Counted from the first letter of the stretch, positions 52,518 to 61,677 are shown. The stretch is DNA of 64,000 nt from Dactylosporangium sp040689395 (GCF_040689395.1 NZ_JBFAZX010000024.1:1-64000); one strand, 5' to 3'. The notes: generated from the letters alone by a model not told the origin. Translations and numbers: made by a program.

Positions 52518-53077
52518 CGCGCACCCCCGTTGTCTGCGACTGTTTCCGCGCCACGCTGATATGAGGCGGCCCACCCCTCGTCCGTTTGCGGCCGGACTCG
52601 GTCCAGCGGCGCGGCGCCACGCCGGTAGACATAGAACGTGCGCTCGAACGCGCACACCTGCACGCCGTCCTGGTTGACGGTCCGCGTGGCGACCGACACG
52701 ACTCCCGCGTGCGGCCGGGTCGACGACGTCCGCTTCGACAGGACGACGGACTCCGACCAGAGTGTGTCACCCGCGAAGACGGGTGCGGTCAAGCGGATGT
52801 CGTCCCAGCCGAGATTCGCGAAGGCGTTCTGCGTGAGATCGGTGACGCTTTGTCCGACCGCGACGGCGAGGGTGAGCGTGGACACCACGAGAGGGCGGCC
52901 GAACTCCGACCGGGCGGCGTAGGCGTCGTTGAAGTGCATCTGGTTCGTGTTCATGGTCAGCAACGTGAACCACGTGTTGTCGGCCTCGCTGATGGTGCGG
53001 CCCAACGGGTGTTGGTAAACGTCGCCGATCTCGAAGTCCTCGAAGAACCGCCCCTGCCACCCGGGTTTGATCGCCAC
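52514..53077 (-). CDS. MaoC-type enoyl-CoA hydratase (mesaconyl/itaconyl-CoA hydratase-like)
   Basis: The 187-residue hot-dog-fold protein has RFFEDFEIGDVYQHPLGRTI, the hydratase motif MNTNQMHFNDAYAA and FGRPLVVSTLTLAVAVG, close to the C5-dicarboxyl-CoA hydratases. GTG 53077 follows AGGAGG at good spacing. It is the first gene of the operon MaoC, CoA-transferase, MmgE/PrpD, CitE lyase. Confidence 0.9.
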   Translation of the reverse strand: MAIKPGWQGRFFEDFEIGDVYQHPLGRTISEADNTWFTLLTMNTNQMHFNDAYAARSEFGRPLVVSTLTLAVAVGQSVTDLTQNAFANLGWDDIRLTAPVFAGDTLWSESVVLSKRTSSTRPHAGVVSVATRTVNQDGVQVCAFERTFYVYRRGAAPLDRVRPQTDEGWAASYQRGAETVADNGGAR

Positions 53078-53699
53078 CTCGTACCTCCTGCATCGATGCT
53101 GCCGATCGTAAAAGGTCGGACTTTAATGGTCAAGCCATGATCACGGCTCGGCTACATCGGTCTGAGGTGTTCGGCCAAGCGAACCGCACAGTCGGCCACC
53201 ATGCCCTATTTCACCAGGCAGGCGCCCATGATGCCGACCCGTGAGCCAGAGGTCATCCGCGCACCGCCGCGCACGAACCGGCTACATCCGGGCCTGGTGA
53301 GAGGCTTGTAGCAAAGCCTCTGATGTTTTACTCTCAGGCTCAAGGACGGCCGCAACACGAAAGCGGGAGGTGGCAGCACGCCTCCGGCGGAGGAGGCCGG
53401 ACCGCGCGCGTCCGGCAGCGGGATTCAGCTGCGGCCCTGGGCGCCGGTCCGATCGGCGCCTCTCGGAGCCGGATTCCGTCCTCGACGATGCGACCCGGTG
53501 ACGGCCGCCGGCCTTTCGGATCCGCAAGGCATCTGCCGTGACCGAGAAGATGGACCACTCTTGATCAAGCTGCAAGCAACTGATGCGAAACGGCCGCCAC
53601 TCATAGCGGTCTCCATCTCCGATGTTTGTGACGGACCCGTAATCAGCATTCCATCCGGTCCCGGTCACCGGGCCGTTATCGGCGGAAATCCCGAGGGCA
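53078..53699. promoter_or_regulatory. Divergent intergenic region (622 bp) with a hairpin
   Basis: This long spacer lies between the MaoC operon and the plus-strand acyl-CoA dehydrogenase. Its left end is AT-rich (53110-53130). A hairpin lies at 53300-53321, followed by GATGTTTTA. Short frames at 53323-53541 and 53498-53710 have no recognizable product. It may hold a long leader for the dehydrogenase gene. Confidence 0.45.
53300..53321 (+). terminator. Stem-loop in the leader region, terminator or attenuator
   Basis: AGAGGCTT and its complement AAGCCTCT flank a 6-base loop and are followed by GATGTTTTACTC. There is no plus-strand gene upstream, so it is either an attenuator in a long leader or incidental. 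Confidence 0.4.
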
Positions 53700-54854
53700 A
53701 TGATGTTTGAGCTGAACGATGAGCAGCAGCAGTTCCGTGAGAATGTGCGACGCTTCGTGGAACGCGACATTCGTCCGGTGGCCCGGGACATGGAACAGGC
53801 GGGCAGCTACCCGGAGAAGATCGTCGAAACGATGAAGGACATGGGACTGTTCGGCATGACGGTCCCCACCCAGTACGGCGGGCTTGGCCTCGACTCCGTC
53901 TCGCTGGCCGTGGTGTTCGAGGAGATCGCACGGGGTTGGATGGGAATCGCCGGCATCCTCGGCAGCCACTCGGTAGGATGCCGCTTGGTGTCGATGTTCG
54001 GGACAGACGATCAGAAGAGTCGATACCTGCCCGCGCTTGCCACAGGGCAACGCCGAACCGGAATCGGACTCACCGAACCTGACGCCGGGTCCGACCTGCA
54101 AGGGATCAGCACGCGAGCCCGCAAGGACGGCGATCACTACATCGTCACGGGACGTAAGTCGTGGATCACGAATGCGCGGCACGCCGATCCGCTACCCGTA
54201 CTCGTCAAGACCGACCCCGAGGCGAACCCGCGGCATCGGGGGATGAGTGTGCTGCTGATCGACAGGGACACGCCCGGATTTGAGGTCGTGCGGGACCTCG
54301 GGAAGCTCGGCTACAAGGGGCCCGAGACCTGTGAACTGGTGCTTGACGAGGCCCGGGTCCCAGCGGACCGCCTCCTGGGCGGGGAGGAAGGGCACGGGCT
54401 GCAGCAGGTCTTGTCCGCGCTCGAGATCGGCCGCATCAACGTGGCCGCGCGCAGCGTCGGGGTTGCGCAGGCGGCACTGGACGCCGCCCGCGCGTACGCC
54501 AGGCAGAGACATGCCTTCGGTAAGCCGATCGGCTCATTCCAGGCCATCCAGCTCAAGCTCGCGGACCTGGCGACGGAGGCGCAGGCCGCCCGGCTGCTGA
54601 CCTGGTGGGCCGCGGACCGGCTGGACCGCGGCGAACGAGCTGACACCGAGACCGGGATGGCGAAGATGTTCGCGTCGGAGGTGGCTCTGCGGTCCTCCCT
54701 CGAATCCATGCGAATTCACGGGGCATACGGCTACTCCACGGAGTACGAAGTCGAGCGGCTTTACCGGGACGCTCCCTTGATGGCGATCGGCGAGGGCACG
54801 AACGACATTCTGCGAATGGTGATCGCCCGCGGTTTGGAATCACGCGAGCAGTGA
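53700..54854 (+). CDS. Acyl-CoA dehydrogenase
   Basis: The protein of 383-384 residues is a complete acyl-CoA dehydrogenase: GLTEPDAGSDLQGI and SWITNA at the FAD/substrate site, RQRHAFGKPIGSFQAIQLKLADL, MRIHGAYGYSTEYEVERLYRD and the C-terminal IGEGTNDILR with the catalytic glutamate. It starts at ATG 53700 or 53703, preceded by GAGGG. It is followed by the cupin gene 30 bases on. Position opposite the CoA-transferase/hydratase operon suggests a role in the same acid's degradation. Confidence 0.93.
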   Translation: MMFELNDEQQQFRENVRRFVERDIRPVARDMEQAGSYPEKIVETMKDMGLFGMTVPTQYGGLGLDSVSLAVVFEEIARGWMGIAGILGSHSVGCRLVSMFGTDDQKSRYLPALATGQRRTGIGLTEPDAGSDLQGISTRARKDGDHYIVTGRKSWITNARHADPLPVLVKTDPEANPRHRGMSVLLIDRDTPGFEVVRDLGKLGYKGPETCELVLDEARVPADRLLGGEEGHGLQQVLSALEIGRINVAARSVGVAQAALDAARAYARQRHAFGKPIGSFQAIQLKLADLATEAQAARLLTWWAADRLDRGERADTETGMAKMFASEVALRSSLESMRIHGAYGYSTEYEVERLYRDAPLMAIGEGTNDILRMVIARGLESREQ

Positions 54855-54884
54855 ATCTCTGACGAGCTGAAAGGAACACTGTTG

Positions 54885-55418
54885 ATGCAAGGTCTCCGGC
54901 GAGTGGTTACGGGCGTCAACGAAGCAGGAGCTTCGATCGTCGTCGAGGACGGTATTCCGCCGAACGTTGTCGCACCGGGCGGAGGCACGGGCTACGCCTG
55001 GACGGACGTCTGGATCACAGACAGCGTCAGCTCCCCCGCCGAGGGCGGTGACCACGGCCCCAACTCGATGTCCCTGGAGCCCCCTCGGGGCGGCATTACG
55101 TGGAAAGTCATCGTGCTGCCCCCCGCGAGCGCGTTGAAAGACATTGACTGGCCGGCGTTCCAGGCCGAAATGCGCGAGCGCGCCCCGCTCATGTCCGGCA
55201 CCGGGCAGCACGACCGCAGCCGACCCGGGTTTCACCGCACCGACACGATCGACTTCGTCGTCATCATCAGCGGGGAGCTGGTCCTTGAACTTGAGGAGGG
55301 TGAGGTCCGGGTCGGACCTGGCGATTGCGTCGTCCAACGCGGCACCTGGCACGCATGGCACAACCGGGGCTCGGAGCCTTGTGTCATGTCCGCCGTGCTG
55401 CTGAGCACTGCGGAATAG
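54885..55418 (+). CDS. Cupin-domain protein
   Basis: The 177-residue protein has a conserved beta-barrel cupin in its C-terminal half: IDFVVIISGELVLELEEGEVRVGPGDCVVQRGTWHAWHNRG, with the second-motif histidines. It resembles small cupins beside fatty or aromatic acid catabolic genes. No function is assigned; a lyase, isomerase or sensor role is possible. ATG 54885 follows AAAGGA. Confidence 0.8.
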   Translation: MQGLRRVVTGVNEAGASIVVEDGIPPNVVAPGGGTGYAWTDVWITDSVSSPAEGGDHGPNSMSLEPPRGGITWKVIVLPPASALKDIDWPAFQAEMRERAPLMSGTGQHDRSRPGFHRTDTIDFVVIISGELVLELEEGEVRVGPGDCVVQRGTWHAWHNRGSEPCVMSAVLLSTAE

Positions 55419-55925
55419 AACGACCCGCGTTCTCGTCCCGTGGGATTCTGGCCAGTGACAACGAGGCCCATCGAGGCTCTCCGCTGCACTGGCCAGCCCA
55501 CGCGAACGCATCTCGGCCAGGCGCGACGAGGTCGCCGGCCTGATCGCCGAACCACCGGACCACGGACGCACCCCAGGCCCACAGGGGAGACCGACGAGCA
55601 GCGGCCCCGGCCGCATCTCGCCCCATCGATCGATGCGTGACCTTGCCCGCATCGTGACCCGGCGCGACGAACGTCCACCCTGGACATTGCCGAACCAACC
55701 GGGTGATCTCCATGCACGGACGCCATCTGCTGGCCGCGGTGCGTTCTTCACAGCGTGGCTGACCAGCGCGACGAAGCCGCCGAACCCCGACCCGCTCCCG
55801 CCCGGCGTCGCCGCGCCGCCCGCTCATCTCCTCGACGCGGTCGGGCGGGCGCATGCCCGGCGCCGACCTGATGTGGTATAAAAATACCGGCATAAAAATA
55901 CCGCATCTGGAAAAGAGAGCCTGTC
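55419..55925. other. Intergenic region (507 bp) without supportable gene
   Basis: The stretch has frames on both strands with no recognizable domains and may contain decayed sequence. The last 50 bases are strikingly AT-rich and carry two tandem palindromes just before the methionine aminopeptidase gene. Confidence 0.55.
55875..55903 (+). promoter_or_regulatory. Tandem AT-rich palindromes before the aminopeptidase gene
   Basis: GGTATAAAAATACC (55875-55888) is a palindrome around four A residues. CGGCATAAAAATACCG (55888-55903) is a near-palindrome of the same form, so ATAAAAATACCG repeats with a 14-base period. The pair ends 22 bases before the GTG start. It could be a double operator or contain the -10 region. 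Confidence 0.5.
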
Positions 55926-56762
55926 GTGATCGAGCTCAAGTCCGCCGAGGAGATCGGCCGGATGGCGGTGACCGGCCAGTTCGTCGGCGAACTGCTCGCC
56001 GAGCTCAGCGGTGTCGCCGCAGTCGGCGTCAACCTGCTGGACCTCGAGCACCACGCCCGCCGCCGGATCAAGGAACGCGGCGCCGAGTCCTGCTACTGGG
56101 ACTACGCCCCTTCGTTCGGCCGCGGCCCGTTCCGCAACGTGCTGTGCCTGTCGGTCAACGACGCGGTGCTGCACGGCCTGCCGCACGACTATGTTCTGCG
56201 GGACGGTGACCTGCTCAGCATCGACATGGCGGTCGGCATCGACGGCTGGGTCGCCGACTCCGCGCTCTCCGTCACAGTCGGCACCCCCGACCCGGCCGAC
56301 CTGAAACTGATCGAGGCCACCGAGGTCGCGCTAGAGGCCGGCATCGCCGCCGCCCAGCCAGGCGGCCGCCTCGGCGACATCTCCGCCGCGATCGGCGAGG
56401 TCGCCCACTCCTACGGTTACGTCGTCAACGCCGAGTTCGGCGGCCACGGCATCGGCCGCACCATGCACGAGGCCCCGCACGTCGCCAACAACGGCCGCGC
56501 CCGCCGCGGCATGAAACTCGACCCCGGCCTCACCATCGCCATCGAGCCCTGGTTCTGCCGCTCCACCGACAAAATCACGTTCGACACCGACGGCTGGACG
56601 ATCCGCTCCGCCGACGGCTCCCGCACCGCCCACTCCGAACACACCCTCGCCATCACGGCTTCCGGCCCCCAGGTCCTGACCCGCCGCCCCACTGAGCCCG
56701 CCCCTCTCACGGCTTCGACAGCCGCCGTGTCCTGCCGGGTCAGCGACCGAGCCTCATCCTGA
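55926..56762 (+). CDS. map: Methionine aminopeptidase type I (M24 family)
   Basis: The 278-residue protein carries the full metal and catalytic set of type I enzymes: His in VNDAVLHGLP, Asp in LSIDMAVG and VADSALSV, His in GGHGIGRTMHEAP, Glu in IAIEPWF and Glu in AHSEHTLAIT. It removes the initiator methionine from nascent proteins. About 25 extra residues at the C-terminus lack homology and overlap the convergent ABC gene by nine bases. GTG 55926 has only a weak ribosome site. It is unlikely to be the ribosomal-cluster copy given this context, so probably a second, regulated paralogue. Confidence 0.88.
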   Translation: MIELKSAEEIGRMAVTGQFVGELLAELSGVAAVGVNLLDLEHHARRRIKERGAESCYWDYAPSFGRGPFRNVLCLSVNDAVLHGLPHDYVLRDGDLLSIDMAVGIDGWVADSALSVTVGTPDPADLKLIEATEVALEAGIAAAQPGGRLGDISAAIGEVAHSYGYVVNAEFGGHGIGRTMHEAPHVANNGRARRGMKLDPGLTIAIEPWFCRSTDKITFDTDGWTIRSADGSRTAHSEHTLAITASGPQVLTRRPTEPAPLTASTAAVSCRVSDRASS

Positions 56763-57791
56763 TCCCGCACCGTTTTCGGCGCCGGCCGATGTGTCCGGCA
56801 CCGGCACGTTCGGATAGTGGCACGCGACGAAATGCCGGTCAGCGACCTTTCGGAAGACGGGCTCCTCTTCCGCGCACCGCGCCTGAGCCTGCGGACACCT
56901 CGTCCGGAACCGGCAACCGCTCGGCGGCGCGATCGGCGACGGCGCCTCGGCGGGCGCGGTCTGGCTGCGCCGCGCGACGACATCCGGATCGGCGACCGGC
57001 ACGGCATCCAGAAGAGTCTTGGTGTACGGATGCGCAGCTTGCGTGGTGATCGCGTCCGCTGGGGCGATCTCGCACAGCTTGCCGAGATACATCACGGCGA
57101 CCCGATCGCTGATGCTCTTGACGACGGCCACATCGTGCGCGATGAACATCATGCTCAGCTGGTGCTTCTGCTTCATGTCCTCGAGCAGATTGAGGATCTG
57201 CGCCTGCACCGACACGTCGAGAGCGGAGACCGGCTCGTCGCACACCAGCAGGCTCGGCTCCATGATCAACGCCCGCGCGATCCCGATACGCTGACACTGC
57301 CCGCCGGAGAACTCATGCGGCCGCCGGCCGCCGACCACCGCCGGATCGAGGCCGACCTGCTCGAGGAGCTCGTCGACCCGCTCGTCCGCATTCCGGTCGC
57401 CGGGCCTCCAGATGGACAGCGGCTCGCGCACGATGTCCCGCACCCGACGGCGCGGATTGAGCGCCGACAGCGGGTCCTGGAAAATCATCTGGATGTGCGT
57501 TCGCGCCTGACGCATCTGTTGCTTCGGCAGCGTCGTGAGGTCGACACCGTTCATGACCACCGATCCGGACGTCGGCGCCGGAAGTTGCAGCACCGCACGG
57601 CCGGTCGTCGACTTGCCGCAACCAGACTCGCCGACGAAACCCAGGGTTTCGCCACGGGCGATGTCGAAGGAGATTCCGGAGACCGCGTGGACTTTCTTCC
57701 CGCGACCCGTGGCATATTCAACGACCAGGTCCTCGACCCGCAGCAGGACGTCCTGGTCCTGCAGATGTGCCTTGCCAGTACCAGCCATCAT
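56754..57791 (-). CDS. Oligopeptide-type ABC ATPase, DppF-like
   Basis: The 345-residue protein has Walker A GESGCGKSTTG, FQDPLSALNPRRRV, signature FSGGQCQRIGIARAL and Walker B LLVCDEPVSALDVS, plus the C-terminal family cysteines (CRFRTRCPQAQARC). ATG 57791 overlaps the upstream ATPase stop (ATGA). It energizes the dipeptide-type importer of this operon. Confidence 0.93.
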   Translation of the reverse strand: MMAGTGKAHLQDQDVLLRVEDLVVEYATGRGKKVHAVSGISFDIARGETLGFVGESGCGKSTTGRAVLQLPAPTSGSVVMNGVDLTTLPKQQMRQARTHIQMIFQDPLSALNPRRRVRDIVREPLSIWRPGDRNADERVDELLEQVGLDPAVVGGRRPHEFSGGQCQRIGIARALIMEPSLLVCDEPVSALDVSVQAQILNLLEDMKQKHQLSMMFIAHDVAVVKSISDRVAVMYLGKLCEIAPADAITTQAAHPYTKTLLDAVPVADPDVVARRSQTAPAEAPSPIAPPSGCRFRTRCPQAQARCAEEEPVFRKVADRHFVACHYPNVPVPDTSAGAENGAGSG

Positions 57792-58903
57792 GCCTCCAAC
57801 TTCGACATCGACGCCATGCTGGTGCCACTCGCCGTCACCCCGTTGGAGAAGTTCCGTTCCAGCGCTTCGGCTCCTTGAGCAGTGCCGACCGGATACCAGC
57901 ACGCGTACTCGTGATCGGGCCGCTCGGCCGCGACCAGAGGGGGTTCCTCCACCAGGCAGCGTTCTTGTGCGTATGGGCACCGGGGACTGAACCGGCAGCC
58001 CGGGCCCGGGTTGGTGAGCACGGGTGGCCGGCCGGGGATGGTGAACAGACGCGAATGGCTCGGGGCGGTCAGGCTCGGCACGCTGAGCATCAACGCCTGC
58101 GTGTAGGGCATGCGCGTGTTGTGGAACAGCTCCCTGGTCGGTGCGTTCTCCACGATCTTTCCGCCGTACATCACGGCAATCTGATCGGTCCGGCCCGCGA
58201 CTACCCCGAGGTCGTGCGTAACGAGGATCATCGTCATTCGACGCTGCTCCTGCTGGCTGTCCAGGAGGTCGAGGATCTGCGCCTGCACCGTGACATCCAG
58301 CGCCGTCGTCGGCTCGTCGGCGAGCAACAGCCGCGGATTGGCCGCCAACGCGATGGCGATCGTGACCCGTTGCCGCATCCCGCCGGAGAGCTGATGCGGG
58401 TAGTCGTGGATGCGCCGAGCCGGCTCGGGGATGCCGACGCTGCGGAGCAGTTCCACAGATCGTTCCCGGGCCGCGGAGCGACTCATCCCCAGGTGGAGTT
58501 TGAGCACTTCGGTGAGCTGCCGGCCGATCGTGACGACCGGGTTGAGCGACGTCATCGGATTCTGGAAGACCATCGCCAGGTCCTTGCCCCAGTAGTCCCG
58601 CATCTTCCGCTTGGGCAGGTTGCCGATGCTGACGCCGTCGAAGACGATCGAGCCACCCGGATTCAGCCGGTTGCGCGAGGGCAGCAGCCCGAGAATCGAC
58701 CGTGACAACACCGTCTTGCCGGATCCGGACTCGCCTACCAGGCCGAGCGTTCTGCCCGCCTGCAGGCGAAGTGACACACCGTCCACGGCGCGGACCGCAC
58801 CGGAAGCCGAGCTGAACCAGGTCTTCCAGTCGTCGATCACCAGGATCGGGTCGGCGTCCGTCTCCGCTGGGCGACGCCCACCAGCGTGCGTAGTCGTGGT
58901 CAT
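57788..58903 (-). CDS. Oligopeptide-type ABC ATPase, DppD-like
   Basis: The 371-residue protein has Walker A GESGSGKTVLSR, FQNPMTSLNPVVTIG, signature LSGGMRQRVTIAIAL, Walker B LLLADEPTTALDVT and the C-terminal CRFSPRCPYAQERC. It overlaps both neighbours by four bases. The last 25 residues are a poorly conserved extension. Confidence 0.93.
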   Translation of the reverse strand: MTTTTHAGGRRPAETDADPILVIDDWKTWFSSASGAVRAVDGVSLRLQAGRTLGLVGESGSGKTVLSRSILGLLPSRNRLNPGGSIVFDGVSIGNLPKRKMRDYWGKDLAMVFQNPMTSLNPVVTIGRQLTEVLKLHLGMSRSAARERSVELLRSVGIPEPARRIHDYPHQLSGGMRQRVTIAIALAANPRLLLADEPTTALDVTVQAQILDLLDSQQEQRRMTMILVTHDLGVVAGRTDQIAVMYGGKIVENAPTRELFHNTRMPYTQALMLSVPSLTAPSHSRLFTIPGRPPVLTNPGPGCRFSPRCPYAQERCLVEEPPLVAAERPDHEYACWYPVGTAQGAEALERNFSNGVTASGTSMASMSKLEA

Positions 58904-59835
58904 ATCGTGGTCTCCCGCACGTCACTCTCCTCGCGGAGCCGATCACCGATGAGATTGAACGACAGCACCGTGAGGAACATGAAGGCACTCGGGATGAATG
59001 AGACCCACGGCGCCTGCCTCAGCGAATCGCGGCCCTCGGCGATCATCATGCCCCAGCTCGCCGCGGGTGGTGGGACACCGACCCCGAGGAAGCTCAGCGA
59101 ACCCTCGGCGATGATGAGGATCCCGACCACCAGGAACGCGTATGCGGCGACCGCCGGCAGGATGTTCGGCACGATTTCCCGCGCCAGAATCCGTCGATTG
59201 GACGCGCCGAGCGACCGGGCCGCCACGATGAACTCGCGCTTGGTGTGGACAAGTGTGTTCGCCCGCGTGAGACGCACGAATGCCGGGACTCCGAGGAGTC
59301 CGAGACCCACGATCAGGTTCTGCACGCTGGAGCCGAGCGTCGCCATCAGGGCCAGCAGGAGCACGAGAGCGGGAATGGCCATCATGGCGTCGGTGGCCGC
59401 CACGATCACCCGCTCCACGGTGCCGCGGAAGTAGCCCGCGAGCATGCCGAGCGTCCCGCCGACGACCAGACCGATCGTCACCGCGCCGAGCGTGATGATC
59501 AGCGAGATCCGGGCGCCGAACACCGCCCTGGCCAGCAGATCCCGACCGAGCCCATCCGTGCCCAGGAGGTGGCCCGGGCTGCCGGGGGCTACCGCGACCG
59601 CCTGGTAGTCCTGGGCCGCGGGATCCGCGATCGGCAGCAGCGGCGCGACAATCGCGCCGAGTACGACGAGTCCGAGCCAGGCCACGCTGCACCAGAAGAG
59701 CACGCCGAGACCGCGTCGGCGGGCCCGCCGGGAGCCACGGCCGGCGTTCTCCTTGGCCGTGCGCTCGGCGGAGCGTGGTGCGGGGACTTTGGAGACGTCG
59801 GGCTGGGTGGTCATGGTGGAGGCTCCCTCGTTCAT
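58900..59835 (-). CDS. ABC importer permease, DppC-like
   Basis: The 311-residue protein has a charged N-terminal tail and then GHLLGTDGLGRDLLARAVFGAR, six spans and the ATPase loop AARSLGASNRRILAREIVPNI. ATG 59835 overlaps the stop of the DppB-like gene. Confidence 0.93.
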   Translation of the reverse strand: MNEGASTMTTQPDVSKVPAPRSAERTAKENAGRGSRRARRRGLGVLFWCSVAWLGLVVLGAIVAPLLPIADPAAQDYQAVAVAPGSPGHLLGTDGLGRDLLARAVFGARISLIITLGAVTIGLVVGGTLGMLAGYFRGTVERVIVAATDAMMAIPALVLLLALMATLGSSVQNLIVGLGLLGVPAFVRLTRANTLVHTKREFIVAARSLGASNRRILAREIVPNILPAVAAYAFLVVGILIIAEGSLSFLGVGVPPPAASWGMMIAEGRDSLRQAPWVSFIPSAFMFLTVLSFNLIGDRLREESDVRETTI

Positions 59836-60779
59836 GCGCCCTGATACCGAACTCGCGGGTCGATGAATCCATAGGCCAGATCAACGAGAGAGTTGATCAA
59901 GATGTAAGCCGCCGCGACGAAGATGACCGTTCCCTGCAACATGATGAAGTCCCGCTGAACGATCGACTGGACCATCAGTTGGCCGATACCCGGTGCCGCG
60001 AAAAGCACCTCCACGATGACCGATCCGCCGATCAGCCGGCCGGTGTTCATTCCGGCCAGGGTGAGCAGCGAGAACGACGACGGCCGCAGTGCGTGGCGGA
60101 ACAGGATGTACGGGGTGGACAGGCCCTTCGACTGGGCCATGGTGATGAAGTCCTCCTGCAGCGTCGCGGTCATGTCGCTGCGCAGCAGACGTTGATATAC
60201 GGCCATCACCGGAAGCGCCATCGTCAGGGCTGGCAACAACGCGTGGCTCAGGTTCTTGATCGGCGACTCGGTGAAGGGAACCCAGCCGGTGGGCGGGAAC
60301 AGGCCGAGGCCGAGTGCCAGGTAGTAGATGAGCAGCACACCCAGCACGAACTCCGGGACCGACACCAGGCCGAACGCGGCACCGGTGGTGAGCCGGTCGA
60401 AGCGGCTCCGGGCCCGGTACGCGGCGAACGTGCCGAGCGGGATCGCCAGCGCGAGCGCGACGATCTGTGCCAGCAGCAGAAGCTCCAAGGTGATGGGCAG
60501 CCTGTTGACGATCTCTTCGACCACCGGGGCTCCGGTCCGGTAGGACCGTCCCAGGTCGAGCTGGAGCGCATCGCCGAGCCAGCTCGCGTATCGCACCAGG
60601 AAGGGATCGTCCAGCGCCAGGTCCGCGCGCACCGCGGCGATCGTCTCGGGTGTCGCCTGCTCGCCTAGGATCGCCACGGCGGGGTCGCCAGGAAGCAGCT
60701 CCTGCAACGAATACACCGCGAGCGAAACGATGAACAGCGTGATGAGGGCCGTGGCGAGTTTCGTCAATCGGGAACGCAT
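59832..60779 (-). CDS. ABC importer permease, DppB-like
   Basis: The 315-residue protein starts MRSRLTKLATALITLFIVSLAVY and shows LDLGRSYRTGAPV, six spans and the coupling loop MAQSKGLSTPYILFRHALR. ATG 60779 has AGGAG seven bases upstream; a longer frame to 60836 is less likely. It is the first gene of the BCDF operon, directly behind the IclR-side control region. Confidence 0.93.
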   Translation of the reverse strand: MRSRLTKLATALITLFIVSLAVYSLQELLPGDPAVAILGEQATPETIAAVRADLALDDPFLVRYASWLGDALQLDLGRSYRTGAPVVEEIVNRLPITLELLLLAQIVALALAIPLGTFAAYRARSRFDRLTTGAAFGLVSVPEFVLGVLLIYYLALGLGLFPPTGWVPFTESPIKNLSHALLPALTMALPVMAVYQRLLRSDMTATLQEDFITMAQSKGLSTPYILFRHALRPSSFSLLTLAGMNTGRLIGGSVIVEVLFAAPGIGQLMVQSIVQRDFIMLQGTVIFVAAAYILINSLVDLAYGFIDPRVRYQGA

Positions 60780-60860
60780 TGAGCACTCCTGTGCGTTTGG
60801 GGTGTACGCGCCTGAGGCGTCTGCGTGATCCTCCATCTGTGTCTCACAGCAAGATGGAGC

Positions 60861-60877
60861 GTGTCACTGAGTGATAC
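60861..60877. promoter_or_regulatory. Candidate IclR operator (GTGTCACTGAGTGATAC)
   Basis: This 17-base imperfect palindrome (GTGTCACT-G-AGTGATAC, one mismatch per arm) lies between the divergent importer operon and the iclR gene, 82 bases before the permease start and 69 bases before the iclR ATG. The position suits autoregulation plus control of the importer. Confidence 0.5.
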
Positions 60878-60946
60878 GATTGGTCGAGTGTAACGACGGT
60901 GTCTGACGAGGTCAAGGGCGTTTTCGCCCACGAGGAAGGGACACGG

Positions 60947-61651
60947 ATGTCGAGTGTCAAGCGGATTCAGGCGGTACAAAACGCCTGCCAGGTCTTCGAA
61001 GCTGTCGCCGCCCTTGCGCCGGTCGGCGTCAGCGAACTCGCGCGTGAGACGGGGCTCGACAAGAGCGGCGTGCACCGTATCGCGGTGACGCTGCACGAAG
61101 CCGGTTGGCTGCAACCGACCGCTGATCGGCCGACCCGCTGGCTGCTGGGCAGCAAAATCCTCGAGATCGCGCGTTCGGCCGCGCTCACGCAGACGATCGA
61201 GCGAGCACGCGGGGCCATCCGGGCGCTCAGCGACAGCACCGGCGAAACCGTGCTCCTGGTCGCGGCGCAGGGCGGCAGACTTGTCGTCGTCGACGTCGCC
61301 GACAGCGCGGCCACGGTCGCGAGCATGGCCCGCGTCGGTGACGTCATGCCCCCGCACGGAGCGAGCACATCCGCCTGGTTCGGTGCGCTTCCCGTTGGGG
61401 CGACGGGCGCCGGCGTCGTCGCGCCCGCCGACGAACTCGATGCCGAGATGATCGCCGCGGCACGACGTCGCGGATACGCGGTCCGCAGCGCCCAAGACGT
61501 CACCAGCATCGGTGCCGCCGTGCTCGACGCTTCGGGAGCGCCGAGTGCCGTCCTGGTCATTCTCACGCCTGACTTCCGCATCTCCGCCCGCCGGACGAGC
61601 CAGTTCGGGAAGCTCGTGCGCGCCGCCGCCGAGAGCATCTCCGGCGGCTGA
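60947..61651 (+). CDS. IclR-family transcriptional regulator
   Basis: The 234-residue protein has an N-terminal winged HTH (VGVSELARETGLDKSGVHRIAVTLHEAGWLQP) and an IclR effector domain (TGETVLLVAAQGGRLVVVDV, PPHGASTSAWFGAL). ATG 60947 has GGAAGGGA upstream, so it is preferred to GTG 60899, which has none. It is divergent from the dipeptide-type importer and probably controls it, possibly with the acid-catabolic genes nearby. Confidence 0.9.
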   Translation: MSSVKRIQAVQNACQVFEAVAALAPVGVSELARETGLDKSGVHRIAVTLHEAGWLQPTADRPTRWLLGSKILEIARSAALTQTIERARGAIRALSDSTGETVLLVAAQGGRLVVVDVADSAATVASMARVGDVMPPHGASTSAWFGALPVGATGAGVVAPADELDAEMIAAARRRGYAVRSAQDVTSIGAAVLDASGAPSAVLVILTPDFRISARRTSQFGKLVRAAAESISGG

Positions 61652-61677
61652 CACGCCAGCAGGCCGGCGCTGGTGGG

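Noticed and set aside
53498..53710. Short frame that could be a leader peptide for the dehydrogenase
   Set aside because: No recognizable sequence, no good ribosome site and no attenuation-type codon run.
55384..55893. Minus-strand frame of 169 codons before the aminopeptidase
   Set aside because: No domain could be recognized and it runs through the AT-rich promoter region; it is kept only as possible decayed sequence.
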